Source: Novosphingobium terrae | GTDB taxonomy: Bacteria; Pseudomonadota; Alphaproteobacteria; Sphingomonadales; Sphingomonadaceae | Reading direction: 5' to 3' | DNA length: 64,000 nucleotides | Assembly: GCF_017163935.1 (NCBI RefSeq) | Contig: NZ_JABVZR010000001.1 | Coordinates: forward strand, 3,286,001 to 3,350,000 | Part shown: piece after piece, positions 1 to 7,543 of the stretch | Position numbering within the stretch: position 1 is the first letter of the stretch | Layout of the letters: each line of letters opens with the position of its first letter | The notes under the pieces: generated by a model | The model's database searches: none | Told to the model about the DNA's origin: nothing | The model's input: only the letters and a program-made list of their open reading frames with translations | Made by a program: the position numbers and the translations under genes

Positions 1-204
1 GAGCTGCTGCTGGCTGGCGCGGGTCTGGAACTCGGTGTCGAGCAGCATCTTCTCGCGGTTCAGCTCGGTGATCTGGCGGTCGGCCAGACGCACTTCGCTC
101 TTCACGGCGTTCACCCGCACGGTCAGCGCCATCATCAGGGCAAAACAGATGGTCAGCGCCATGCCCCAGCCGATGGTGTGCAGGCGGTCACGGGTCATGA
201 TCAT
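1..204 (-). CDS. ftsL: FtsL-like cell-division protein (partial, N-terminal 68 codons)
   Basis: The gene enters the window at its ATG (204-202) and continues beyond base 1, so only the N-terminus is visible. The 68 residues show a short basic start, one hydrophobic segment (about residues 11-29, beginning HTIGWGMAL), then a charged, heptad-like stretch rich in Glu, Arg and Leu. This single-pass bitopic layout followed by a coiled coil is typical of FtsL. The ATGA overlap with the rsmH stop and the order mraZ-rsmH-here match ftsL in the division cluster. In the family it works with FtsB and FtsQ at the septum. FtsL is poorly conserved in sequence, so the call rests on topology and position. 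Confidence 0.75.
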   Translation of the reverse strand, partial: MIMTRDRLHTIGWGMALTICFALMMALTVRVNAVKSEVRLADRQITELNREKMLLDTEFQTRASQQQL

Positions 205-1196
205 GCGGACCTCCGAAGTCGCGCGGGAGTGGTGGTGCGGGTGGCGTGGCGCAAGGTGGCGGAGCGGGCACGCGGATTGCGGTCCAGCTCCTCCTGCGAA
301 GGACGAATGGCTTTGGAAACCTTGGTGAAGACCGCGGGCGGTGCCTCGGCAGCGACGGGCACATAGCGCGAGGTGGCGGGCACATCGCCGCTGGCCGCCT
401 TGAGGTACTGCTTGACCATGCGGTCTTCCAGACTGTGGAAGCTGACGATGGCCAACTTGCCCTCGGGCGCCAGCAGAGCCTCGGCGGCGGACATGGCCGC
501 CTCCAGCTCGCCCAGCTCGTCGTTCACATGGATGCGGATCGCCTGAAAGCTGCGCGTTGCCGGGTCTTTGGGCATATGCGGCTTGTGGCCCAGCGCGCGG
601 CGAATGATGTTCGCCAGTTGCCCGGTGGTCTCGATGGGGCGCGCGCCGACGATGAAACGCGCGACACGGCGCGACTGGCGCTCCTCGCCGTAGCGGAAGA
701 GCACGTCGGCGATTTCGGCTTCATCCGCCGTGTTGACGAAATCGGCGGCGCTGGGGCCGTCCTGTTCCATCCGCATATCGAGCGCGGCATCCATCGAAAA
801 GCTGAAGCCACGCTCCGCCTGATCGAGCTGCATCGAGGAGACGCCGATGTCCAGCGTGACGCCGTCGACTTGGCGCACGCCTGCCTCGGCCAGCGCTTCG
901 GCCATTTCAGAGAAGCGGCGGGGGTGCAGGATCAGGCGCGGGTTCTCGCCCTGCGCCTCGGGCCAGAGGCGGCCATTGCGGATCGCATCGGGGTCGCGAT
1001 CGAAGGCATGCACGGTCGCGCCCGCCGCCAGCAGGGCGCGGGTGTAGCCGCCCGCCCCGAAGGTGCCATCGACCACCACGGCGCCGGGGCGCGGTGCAAG
1101 GGCGGCAATCACCTCAGCGATCAGCACGGGAATATGCGGGGCGTCGGCGGGGGTGAGCGCGACGGGATCGAGCGCGGGATCGAGTTCGGGGCTCAT
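201..1196 (-). CDS. rsmH: 16S rRNA (cytosine(1402)-N(4))-methyltransferase RsmH (MraW)
   Basis: Methylates N4 of C1402 in the decoding centre of 16S rRNA with S-adenosylmethionine. The 331 residues match the usual family length. Visible motifs are the SAM-binding GTFGAGG (44-50), DIGVSS (116-121) followed by the ERGFSF block, [12 protein letters not shown] (221-232) and SFHSLEDR (252-259). The start codon overlaps the mraZ stop and the stop overlaps the next start (ATGA), so the three genes are translationally coupled. The C-terminal [17 protein letters not shown] basic tail is typical. Confidence 0.97.
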   Translation of the reverse strand: MSPELDPALDPVALTPADAPHIPVLIAEVIAALAPRPGAVVVDGTFGAGGYTRALLAAGATVHAFDRDPDAIRNGRLWPEAQGENPRLILHPRRFSEMAEALAEAGVRQVDGVTLDIGVSSMQLDQAERGFSFSMDAALDMRMEQDGPSAADFVNTADEAEIADVLFRYGEERQSRRVARFIVGARPIETTGQLANIIRRALGHKPHMPKDPATRSFQAIRIHVNDELGELEAAMSAAEALLAPEGKLAIVSFHSLEDRMVKQYLKAASGDVPATSRYVPVAAEAPPAVFTKVSKAIRPSQEELDRNPRARSATLRHATRTTTPARLRRSA

Positions 1197-1681
1197 TTGC
1201 GCGCCCCCTCGGTCAGGCTGGCGCAGGCGGCCTGGGCACTAGCCCATTGCGGACCGTCCTGACGGGCGAGCACTTCGGGCGACCACAGGGTGAAGAAGGG
1301 ACCGGCACCCTGATAGTAGATGGCATCGCCAATCCCGCCCAGTGCACGCAGGTGAGCGGGGATGATGAAGCGGCCCGAACCGTCGAAGCTGATTTCCGCG
1401 CAGTCGAAGAGCTGGAAATAGCGCATGTCGCGGTCGAAAGGCTGGCTGGCGCGGGCGGCCATTTCTTCCTCGCGGTCGATCTGACCCATCAGCCCTTCGC
1501 GGCGCGACAGGCCATAGCCGATCAGGCAGTCCCATTTGTCATGCTTGGAGACCAGCAGCAGGCCCTTGCCCTCGCTCGATTCGGTGACGGTCTTGCGGAA
1601 TGCGGCGGGCAGCACAAAGCGGTCCTTGTCACCCTTCGGCGAGAAGCCCTGACCACTGTATATGACCGGCTTGCCAGTCAC
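1193..1681 (-). CDS. mraZ: Division/cell-wall cluster transcriptional repressor MraZ
   Basis: An AbrB-like swapped-hairpin DNA-binding protein. In E. coli it binds direct TGGGN repeats in front of its own operon and represses it. The 162 residues contain the two duplicated half-domains: [12 protein letters not shown] (about 18-29) and the canonical [13 protein letters not shown] (about 100-112) with its DxxxR core. The start is GTG at 1681; no in-frame ATG exists further upstream before a stop. It overlaps rsmH by 4 bases. The leader upstream is unusually long (about 430 bp to the previous terminator) and holds a GGG-box array that is a plausible operator. Confidence 0.95.
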   Translation of the reverse strand: MTGKPVIYSGQGFSPKGDKDRFVLPAAFRKTVTESSEGKGLLLVSKHDKWDCLIGYGLSRREGLMGQIDREEEMAARASQPFDRDMRYFQLFDCAEISFDGSGRFIIPAHLRALGGIGDAIYYQGAGPFFTLWSPEVLARQDGPQWASAQAACASLTEGARK

Positions 1682-2115
1682 CCCGTCTCTTCCCCGTCGC
1701 TAAAAAAGCCCCATGAGCGAAGGACAAAGAGCCACGATCCGGCGCGGCGCCCGATACGCCAACACCGACTGCCTTTCAGCAAACGCCGTGAATCCCTGTC
1801 CCGATGCGCAATACTTACCGTTTCGTGTGCGGGCAGGGAAGCCACATTGCGGGAATTTATGCCACCTTATGCCCGAAAGACAATCATAACATTGTTTTTA
1901 AAAGGATATTTTTGAAAATGCGGGGAAAGCATGATAACCAAAAACTTACCATAACACCCCGCAGAGAAACCACGACGGCATGAAGCAGGCTGAAAAAGCG
2001 CCATTTTACAAGGATGAATGCATCCATACCCGCATCTTCCCATAGGCCGATCCGGGCTTTCCCCAAGACTTCCCGCATTTTCCCCGATCCGAAATGCATG
2101 GTGATTCGCGCGCAT
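1682..2115 (-). other. Long gene-free leader/promoter region of the mra (division) operon
   Basis: No coding sequence is credible between mraZ and the upstream terminator; the short open frames here lack a ribosome site and family features. The region is clearly richer in A+T than its surroundings, especially 1875-1970 with runs such as tttttaaaagg and atttttgaaaatg. It contains the phased GGG boxes at 2029-2085. Just upstream of the GTG start the minus strand also has two GACGGGG motifs, 11 bp apart (about 1682-1699). A standalone promoter for mraZ-rsmH-ftsL must lie here, because the preceding transcript ends at 2116-2149. I could not assign a -35/-10 pair with confidence. Confidence 0.6.
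2029..2085 (-). promoter_or_regulatory. Putative MraZ operator: helically phased YGGGN boxes
   Basis: Read on the minus strand, GGG triplets occur at plus coordinates 2082-2084, 2072-2074, 2061-2063, 2039-2041 and 2029-2031. Spacings are 10, 10-11, 22 (two turns) and 10 bp, so all lie on one face of the helix. The boxes read CGGGG, CGGGA, TGGGG, TGGGA and CGGGT. E. coli MraZ is known to bind TGGGN direct repeats with 10-bp period, so this is a good operator candidate. The unusual points are the number of boxes and the distance (about 350 bp) from the mraZ start codon. Confidence 0.5.
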
Positions 2116-2149
2116 AAAAAAAAGGCGCGCCGATCGAGTCGGAGCGCCT
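2116..2149 (-). terminator. Rho-independent terminator of the cysK/small membrane protein transcript
   Basis: On the minus strand an 11-bp stem (AGGCGCTCCGA with TCGGCGCGCCT, one mismatch) with a 5-base loop is followed immediately by eight T residues. It lies about 80 bp after the stop of the 118-residue membrane protein and isolates that transcript from the mra operon downstream. Confidence 0.9.
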
Positions 2150-2230
2150 GCAAAAGCCATGGAATCTGGAGAAGGCCGAACGTGTCAGGCCACTAGAAGA
2201 CAGCCCGGCACAAGATGGGCAGACAGAGGA

Positions 2231-2587
2231 TCAATGCCCGGCGGGATGGGGCGCAGGATGCACCTTGGCCGCAGTATCGGGCATCATGCTGATATCGGCC
2301 AGCGGATCGGTGTTGCCCGCCGCCCCGCCGCTGTTGGTCATCACAGCCTTGCTGGAGGCCGCCATCGCCGCCTCATTCGCCTTAGCATGGTCCATGATGA
2401 TGTTGGCCAGCCCCACCAGCAGCAGCATCAGCGCCAGACCGAACAGCCCGACCTGCAGCCGCTGCATCGCCTGAGATCGCAATTCGCGCGGCGAGGAACT
2501 CACCGCGAGTTGCGGCGTCACGCCTTCGAGCGGGGTTCCCGCCACAGGCGCTCCAGCAGCGATGGAGATGTGCGAACCGAGGGTCAT
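2231..2587 (-). CDS. Small single-pass membrane protein, function unknown
   Basis: 118 residues with one clear membrane segment (about 46-65, VGLFGLALMLLLVGLANII) between a basic N-terminal flank (PRELRSQAMQRL) and a polar, His/Pro-rich C-terminal tail. This suggests an inner-membrane anchor protein with N-in topology. The ATG at 2587 is preceded by a CAGGG ribosome site. It starts 18 bp after the cysteine synthase stop and ends before a strong terminator, so it is the last gene of that transcript. I do not recognise a family. Confidence 0.75.
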   Translation of the reverse strand: MTLGSHISIAAGAPVAGTPLEGVTPQLAVSSSPRELRSQAMQRLQVGLFGLALMLLLVGLANIIMDHAKANEAAMAASSKAVMTNSGGAAGNTDPLADISMMPDTAAKVHPAPHPAGH

Positions 2588-2605
2588 TAAACCCTGTTTA
2601 CATCA

Positions 2606-3634
2606 TTATGACAGCCAGGGGAAGACCGGTAAGCCCTTCGCTTCCAACCAGTTCCGATTGAACAGCGTGGAAAGATAGCGGAAACCCGTGTCACACAGGA
2701 TGGTCGCCACGCGGACATCCTTGCGGCCTTGCGCCACCAGCTGGCGACCCAGCGCCACCGCGCCTGCCACATTGATCCCGCTCGACAGACCCAGCGCCAG
2801 ACCTTCATCGGCCAGCAGCTTCTCCACCCAGACCAGACCTTCGGCATCCGAAATGCGGAACTGCGTGTCCACCGGAGCGCCATCCAGATTGGCGGTGATG
2901 CGCGCCTGACCGATGCCCTCGGCCACGCTGTTGCCCTCGGCCTTCAGCTCTCCGCAGGCGAAGTAATTGTAGAGCGCGGCACCATGTGGGTCGGTCAGGG
3001 CGATGGTGATGTTTTCATCGAAGGCCTTCAGGCCCATGCCGGTGCCCGCCAGCGTGCCGCCGGTGCCCGCCGCGCAGGTGAAGCCATCGATGCGGCCATC
3101 CATCTGTGCCCAGATTTCCGGCGCGGTCGATTCGATATGCGCCTTGCGGTTGGCGATGTTGTCGAACTGGTTGGCCCAGATCGCACCCTCCGTCTCCTCG
3201 GCCAGACGGCGCGAGGTATGCACGAAATGGCCCGGATTGCTGAAGGGCGCCGCCGGCACCAGCACCAGCTCGGCCCGCAGCGCGCGCAGCGTGTCCATCT
3301 TTTCCCGCGATTGCGTCTCGGGCATGACGATGATCGTCTTGTAGCCCAGCGCATTGGCCACCAGCGCCAGACCGATGCCGGTGTTGCCCGCCGTGCCCTC
3401 CACAATGGTGCCGCCGGGCTTCAAAATGCCGCGCGCCTCGGCATCGCGCACAATCCACAAAGCGGCGCGATCCTTCACGCTCTGCCCCGGGTTGGCGAAT
3501 TCGCACTTGCCCCAGATCTCGCAGCCCGCCGCCTCGCTGGGGCCCTTCAGAAGCACCAGCGGCGTGTTGCCGATCAGATCGAGCGTGGAGGATTGAACGG
3601 GCGGAACGGGGGGCGTTGCAGTCATGGTGGCCAT
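2606..3634 (-). CDS. cysK: Cysteine synthase (O-acetylserine sulfhydrylase family, PLP enzyme)
   Basis: Fold-type II PLP enzyme making cysteine from O-acetylserine and sulfide. The 342 residues show the PLP-lysine motif NPGQSVKDRAA (K54), the substrate loop EGTAGNTGIG (79-88) and the phosphate-binding AAGTGGT loop (about 188-194). The loop reads EGTAGNTG rather than the EPTSGNTG of classical CysK, a variant common in alphaproteobacterial paralogues, so exact substrate choice is less certain than class. A short linker with TM-free Pro-rich residues opens the protein. Downstream gene is 18 bp away. The upstream ferredoxin on the same strand ends 76 bp away, so all three may be co-transcribed. 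Confidence 0.88.
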   Translation of the reverse strand: MATMTATPPVPPVQSSTLDLIGNTPLVLLKGPSEAAGCEIWGKCEFANPGQSVKDRAALWIVRDAEARGILKPGGTIVEGTAGNTGIGLALVANALGYKTIIVMPETQSREKMDTLRALRAELVLVPAAPFSNPGHFVHTSRRLAEETEGAIWANQFDNIANRKAHIESTAPEIWAQMDGRIDGFTCAAGTGGTLAGTGMGLKAFDENITIALTDPHGAALYNYFACGELKAEGNSVAEGIGQARITANLDGAPVDTQFRISDAEGLVWVEKLLADEGLALGLSSGINVAGAVALGRQLVAQGRKDVRVATILCDTGFRYLSTLFNRNWLEAKGLPVFPWLS

Positions 3635-3710
3635 GGCTAGAAGCCCGCGCGGGCCAGCGCAAACGAATTGCGCTTTGCCCGGCTAAAGCATGGCTGGGCC
3701 CCCTGCCCTG

Positions 3711-4028
3711 TCAGCCCTCGGGCGCGATGGTGACGGTCAGGCCGTCCAGATCCTCGGTGATCGGCAGCTGGCACGACAAGCGCGAGGTGGCGTTGCGCTC
3801 ATCGCTGCTGTCCAGCAGATCGTCCTCGTCGGCGCTGACGGGCGGCAGCTTGTCGGCAAAAGCGGCATCGACAAACACATGGCACGTCGCGCAGGAGCAG
3901 CAGCCGCCGCACAGCGCCAGCATCTCATCGAAACCATTGTCGCGAATCGCTTCCATCAGCGTGGTGCCGACGGTGGCTTCGATCTCGCGCGTGTCACCAC
4001 TCTGGCCGACGACCGTGATCTTGGGCAT
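3711..4028 (-). CDS. Adrenodoxin-type [2Fe-2S] ferredoxin
   Basis: 105-residue electron carrier with the plant/vertebrate-type cluster pattern: C40-x5-C46-x2-C49 and C86 are the expected ligands, in [10 protein letters not shown] and RLSCQLP. The CATCHVFV run and acidic 60s-70s segment (SADEDDLLD) are typical of the adrenodoxin/FdVI group, which feeds cytochrome P450 or Fe-S assembly enzymes. Two extra Cys (43, 44) lie in the loop and are not expected to be ligands. No reductase or P450 lies adjacent, so the partner is unknown. It is divergent from the glycosylase gene; the 150-bp gap holds the promoters of both. Confidence 0.93.
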   Translation of the reverse strand: MPKITVVGQSGDTREIEATVGTTLMEAIRDNGFDEMLALCGGCCSCATCHVFVDAAFADKLPPVSADEDDLLDSSDERNATSRLSCQLPITEDLDGLTVTIAPEG

Positions 4029-4179
4029 GTTTCAGACTTCCCTCATGATGGCGCCGCCACTCTTGCGCAGGAAACCGGGCCGGTATGGCGACAAATTCGA
4101 GCCGCTGCTAAAGGCTGGCCCGGTTATTTGCAATGGCGGGCACCATCGATCCCGTCATATGCCTTATAGGAAAACGATC

Positions 4180-4797
4180 ATGGGCCTGAGTGCCGCCGCC
4201 ATCCGCACCGGGCTGGACGCCATCGCCGCCAAAACCCCCGCCATCGGCGAAGCCATCACCCGCGTCGGCTATCCCGAGCCGCGCATCCGCAACCGCGGCT
4301 ATGCCACCATGCTACGCACCATCGTGGGCCAGCAGGTGAGCGTGGCGGCGGCCTCCTCCATGTGGACCAAGCTGACGGGCACTTTGGGCGAGGATATTCC
4401 GCCAGACCTGCTGCTGGCCGCCGATTTCGATGCGCTGCGGGCCTGCGGGCTGTCTCGGCAGAAGCAGAGCTATGCACGCTCACTGTGCGAGCTGGTGCTG
4501 GCCGGTGAGGTCGATTTCGATGCCCTGCCCGCCGACGATGAGGAGGCCATCACGCTGCTGACGCAGATCAAGGGCATCGGCCGCTGGTCCGCCGAGATCT
4601 ACCTGCTGTTCGCGGAAGGCCGCGCAGACATCTGGCCTGCCGGTGATCTGGCGGTGCAGGTGGGGCTGGGCAAGCTCTTGAGCATGGAAGAGCGCCCGAG
4701 CGAAAAGCTGACTCGCGAATTGGCGGAAGGGTGGCGGCCTTATCGTGGGGCAGCGGCGATTTTTACATGGCACTGCTATAACAATGCGGCTTTGTAA
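4180..4797 (+). CDS. DNA-3-methyladenine glycosylase (AlkA-like, HhH-GPD)
   Basis: Base-excision repair glycosylase that removes alkylated purines. The 205 residues carry the helix-hairpin-helix LTQIKGIGRWSAEIY (about 127-141) and the following PAGDLAVQ with the catalytic Asp (D156), in the spacing expected for HhH-GPD enzymes. The protein lacks the N-terminal domain of E. coli AlkA, so it is the short form. Start ATG at 4180 has an AGGAAA site 7-8 bases upstream; an in-frame ATG at 4159 is possible. GHE copy 1 begins 20 bp after the stop. Confidence 0.92.
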   Translation: MGLSAAAIRTGLDAIAAKTPAIGEAITRVGYPEPRIRNRGYATMLRTIVGQQVSVAAASSMWTKLTGTLGEDIPPDLLLAADFDALRACGLSRQKQSYARSLCELVLAGEVDFDALPADDEEAITLLTQIKGIGRWSAEIYLLFAEGRADIWPAGDLAVQVGLGKLLSMEERPSEKLTRELAEGWRPYRGAAAIFTWHCYNNAAL

Positions 4798-4817
4798 GGG
4801 GATTTAAGAAGAGAAAT

Positions 4818-5095
4818 GCTAGGGTGTTACACCCTCGCGCTCCCATGAATGTCTACCGCGCGCCACGGGTTCAGCCATAGAGCAACGTCGCAGCGCCGCA
4901 GGCAGATAGTCTTGGCAATTTTAGAGCCTGCGGCGCTTTAGGTGGCGCAGGTGCATAGGCGGGGCGCAACGATCGTGCGCCACTGCCCCTTCGTCGGAAG
5001 ACGTCATGGGAGCGCGAGGGGGTACGACCCGCGCCCCACCCGTCGCATCGAAGGCATGAAAGTCGGCGCGAGGCGGCAGCCCGTACCCCCCTCGC
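4818..5095 (+). repeat. GHE copy 1: multi-hairpin intergenic element, right end interrupted
   Basis: Left palindrome 4818-4838 (GCTAGGGTG/CACCCTCGC, one arm mismatch from the consensus), followed by CGCTCCCAT, the conserved GGGTTCAGCCATAGAGC block and GTCGCAGC. The internal 11-bp stem is GCGCCGCAGGC (4893-4903) with GCCTGCGGCGC (4926-4936) and a 22-base loop. A second inverted pair GGCGC/GCGCC lies near 4961-4979, then TCGTCGGAAGACGTCATGGG. The right palindrome is split: GCGAGGGGGTACG at 5014-5026 and CGTACCCCCCTCGC at 5082-5095 flank 55 bp of extra DNA. It lies 20 bp after the glycosylase stop and 41 bp before the ccmA start, in tandem genes. A pyrimidine tract follows the right arm. Confidence 0.9.
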
Positions 5096-5136
5096 ATCTT
5101 TCCTTTTCTATCTCTTTTTCATCCCCTATCGCCTCC

Positions 5137-5748
5137 ATGATGCAAACCGCTGCCCTTATTGCCTGGGAACTGTCCTGCCGCCGGGGCGACCGCTGGCTGT
5201 TCCACGGCCTCGACCTCAGGCTGGAACAGGGCGAGGCGCTGCATCTGACAGGCCCCAACGGCGCGGGTAAAACCTCGCTGATGCGAATGCTGGCGGGGCT
5301 GCTGCGCCCCTCCCCCAGCCTGTCGCCGCGCGATCCGGCCAAGGCTGGCAGCATTGCGTGGGAAGGCACCATCGCACTGGCCGATGAACGCCCCGCGCTC
5401 GACCCTGCGCAACCGCTGGGCAAGGCGCTCGCCTTCTGGCGTGGCATCGATGGCCCGCGCGACTTGCCGCTGGAACGGCTCGGGCTGGACACGCTGCTCG
5501 ATGTGCCCGTGCGCTACCTCTCCACCGGCCAGAAGAAGCGCGCCGCGCTGGCGAGGCTGATCGGCCAGAACGCGCAGAACTGGCTGCTGGACGAGCCGCT
5601 TAACGGCCTCGATGTGGCGGGCGTCGCCCTGATCGAAGAGCTTGTGGCCGAACACTGCGCGCAAGGCGGCAGCGCCATCGTCACCTCACACCAGCCCATC
5701 CGCCTGCCGGGCGAAAAGCGCCTGAACATCGCGGATTACGCCCTGTGA
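5137..5748 (+). CDS. ccmA: Heme exporter ATP-binding subunit CcmA
   Basis: ABC ATPase of the CcmAB(CD) system that releases haem-loaded CcmE for cytochrome c maturation. About 203 residues: Walker A GPNGAGKT (39-46), signature LSTGQKKRA (128-136), Walker B WLLDEP with the D-loop NGLD (149-159) and a late switch His (SHQP). Length and the LDEP-LNGLD arrangement fit CcmA. The start is one of two adjacent ATGs (5137 or 5140); no clear ribosome site is visible, and any frame further upstream would read through the GHE. Its stop overlaps the ccmB start (GTGA). Confidence 0.9.
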   Translation: MMQTAALIAWELSCRRGDRWLFHGLDLRLEQGEALHLTGPNGAGKTSLMRMLAGLLRPSPSLSPRDPAKAGSIAWEGTIALADERPALDPAQPLGKALAFWRGIDGPRDLPLERLGLDTLLDVPVRYLSTGQKKRAALARLIGQNAQNWLLDEPLNGLDVAGVALIEELVAEHCAQGGSAIVTSHQPIRLPGEKRLNIADYAL

Positions 5749-6413
5749 CCGGCGCCCTCCTCGCCATCCTGCGCCGCGACCTCGCCCGCCTGCTGCGCGG
5801 CGCCCATGGCGGCGCGCTTGGCAGCGGCATCGCCCTGCCCATCCTGTTCTTCCTCGCTGTCGCCATCATCTTCCCCTTCGCCGTCGGGCCCGATCCGCGC
5901 CTGCTCGCCCGCGTGGGCGGCGGGGTGATCTGGGTCGCCGCGCTGCTGGCCGCCATCCTCCCGCTCGACCGCCTTGTCGAACCCGACATCGAGATGGGCT
6001 TCTTCGACCAATGGGCCCTGCGCGGCATCGCCGAGGAAGGCGTGATCGCCATGCGCGTGATCGCCCACTGGCTCAGCTTCGCCCCCGCGCTGATGCTGGC
6101 CACCCTGCCCGCCGGAGCGCTGCTGGGCCTCGACGGCGCGCAACTGGGTATGGTGGAACTGGGCCTGCTGGCGGGTACACCGGGTTTGGCGGCTTTGGGC
6201 GTGATGGTCGCTGCGATCACGGCGGGTCTTAAAGGCGGCGCCGCGCTGGCCGGGCTGCTGGTGATCCCTCTGGCGGTGCCGATCCTGATCTTCGGCGCGG
6301 GCGCTCTGGCCAGCGGCGGCGGAAGCGGCATCGCCCTGTGCGGAGCGGCCAGTCTGGTGCTGGTGGCTTTGGCGCCTTTTGCCGGGGCCGGGGCGATCAG
6401 GGCTGGAAGATAA
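5745..6413 (+). CDS. ccmB: Heme exporter membrane subunit CcmB
   Basis: 222-residue polytopic membrane protein, partner of CcmA in cytochrome c biogenesis. It has about six hydrophobic segments, for example IALPILFFLAVAIIFPFAV (29-47) and VIWVAALLAAILPL (61-74), and the family-typical LPLDRLVEPDIEMGFFDQW loop after the second. The start is GTG (5745) in a GTGA overlap with ccmA. The usual ccmC and ccmD do not follow; GHE copy 2 begins 10 bp after the stop and the next gene is on the opposite strand. Confidence 0.9.
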   Translation: MTGALLAILRRDLARLLRGAHGGALGSGIALPILFFLAVAIIFPFAVGPDPRLLARVGGGVIWVAALLAAILPLDRLVEPDIEMGFFDQWALRGIAEEGVIAMRVIAHWLSFAPALMLATLPAGALLGLDGAQLGMVELGLLAGTPGLAALGVMVAAITAGLKGGAALAGLLVIPLAVPILIFGAGALASGGGSGIALCGAASLVLVALAPFAGAGAIRAGR

Positions 6414-6422
6414 AAAGGAAAT

Positions 6423-6650
6423 GCGAGGGCCATCGCCCTCGCGCTCCCTTTAATGTCTGCGTGGGCCCTACGGGTTCAGCCATAGAGCAACGTCGCAGCG
6501 CCGCAGGCAGATAGTCCCAACACAGTGCTAACAGATTGAGAGCCTGCGGCGCCTTGCCTCACGCAAGTAGATAGTCTGCGCACAACGATAGGGCGCCACT
6601 GCCCGTGCGTCGGAAGACGGAATGGGAGCGCGAGGGGGTAACCCCCTCGC
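6423..6650 (+). repeat. GHE copy 2: multi-hairpin intergenic element
   Basis: Left palindrome 6423-6442 has arms GCGAGGGC/GCCCTCGC around CATC, that is, a T-to-C change in one arm matched by the other arm. Then CGCTCCC, CGGGTTCAGCCATAGAGC, CAACGTCGCAGC, the internal stem GCGCCGCAGGC/GCCTGCGGCGC with a 32-base loop, GGGCGCCACTGCCC, CGTCGGAAGACG and ATGGGAGC. The right palindrome 6630-6650 is intact (GCGAGGGGGT/ACCCCCTCGC). It fills the gap between the convergent ccmB (stop 10 bp away) and map (stop 20 bp away). Outward flanks are AAAAAGGAAAT on the left and ATCTTCCTTACTT on the right. Confidence 0.92.
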
Positions 6651-6669
6651 ATCTTCCTTACTTCAAACC

Positions 6670-7494
6670 TCAATAAGGCGGCTTATGCAGCCCCTTCGGC
6701 GACTCCGTGAAGATCTCGCACCCGTCAGCGGTAATCCCGATCGAATGCTCAAACTGCGCCGACAGGGACCGATCCCGCGTCACGGCCGTCCAGCCGTCAT
6801 CCATCATCTTCACGCCGGGCTTGCCGAGGTTGATCATGGGCTCGATGGTGAAGAACATACCCTCGCGCAGCTCAGGCCCGGTGCCGGGCGTGCCGACATG
6901 CACCACCTCGGGCGAATCGTGGAACAGGCGGCCCACGCCGTGGCCGCAGAAGTCGCGCACCACGCCATAGCGGTGTGCTTCGGCGTGGCGCTGGATGGCA
7001 TAGCCAATGTCGCCCAGAGTCACGCCCGGCTTGGCCATGTTCACGCCAATCATCAGGCATTCGTAGGTCACATCGACCAGACGGCGCGCCTTCAGCGGCA
7101 CATCGCCGACGAGGTACATGCGGCTGGTGTCGCCGTGCCAGCCGTCGAGCAGCGGGGTCACGTCGATGTTGATGATATCGCCATCTTTCAGCACGCGATC
7201 GCCGGGAATGCCGTGGCAGATCACATTGTTGATCGAGGTGCAGCAGCTGTGCGCGTAACCGCGATAGCCCAGAGTCGCGGGCACCGCGCCAGCATCCAGA
7301 GTCATCTGGCGCACCACATCGTCGAGCTGGCCGGTGGTGACACCCGGCACCACGATGGGCGCCAGCGCATCGAGGATTTCCGCCGCGAGGCGACCGGCCT
7401 TGCGCATCCCCTCGAAGCCTTCGGGGCCGTGCAGCTTGATGGTGCCGTCACGCAGAGGGGTCGTGGCGGCGTCGACATATTGGTAGCGGTTCAT
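6670..7494 (-). CDS. map: Type I methionyl aminopeptidase
   Basis: Removes the initiator Met from nascent proteins. The 274 residues carry the five metal ligands of M24 peptidases: D111 and D122 (NIDVTPLLDGWHGDT), H185 (CGHGVGR), E218 (TIEPM) and E249 (QFEHSIG), plus the NNVICHG motif (H94). I chose the ATG at 7494 (MNRYQYV); the open frame reaches 15 codons further, but those residues are not family-like. The ATG is preceded by a weak purine site. It is convergent with ccmB across GHE copy 2. Confidence 0.93.
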   Translation of the reverse strand: MNRYQYVDAATTPLRDGTIKLHGPEGFEGMRKAGRLAAEILDALAPIVVPGVTTGQLDDVVRQMTLDAGAVPATLGYRGYAHSCCTSINNVICHGIPGDRVLKDGDIINIDVTPLLDGWHGDTSRMYLVGDVPLKARRLVDVTYECLMIGVNMAKPGVTLGDIGYAIQRHAEAHRYGVVRDFCGHGVGRLFHDSPEVVHVGTPGTGPELREGMFFTIEPMINLGKPGVKMMDDGWTAVTRDRSLSAQFEHSIGITADGCEIFTESPKGLHKPPY

Positions 7495-7543
7495 GGGCAC
7501 CGCTTTACCAAACGATGTGTTAAAAAGCGAGTACCACAAAAGC

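Noticed and set aside
1867..2196. Small open frames in the mraZ leader
   Set aside because: They overlap one another in several frames, lack ribosome sites and do not resemble proteins; the region is better explained as promoter and terminator sequence.
4942..5136. Extending ccmA to an upstream start within GHE copy 1
   Set aside because: The added 65 residues would be repeat-derived and Arg/Pro-rich, unlike any CcmA; the ATG pair at 5137/5140 gives the normal length.
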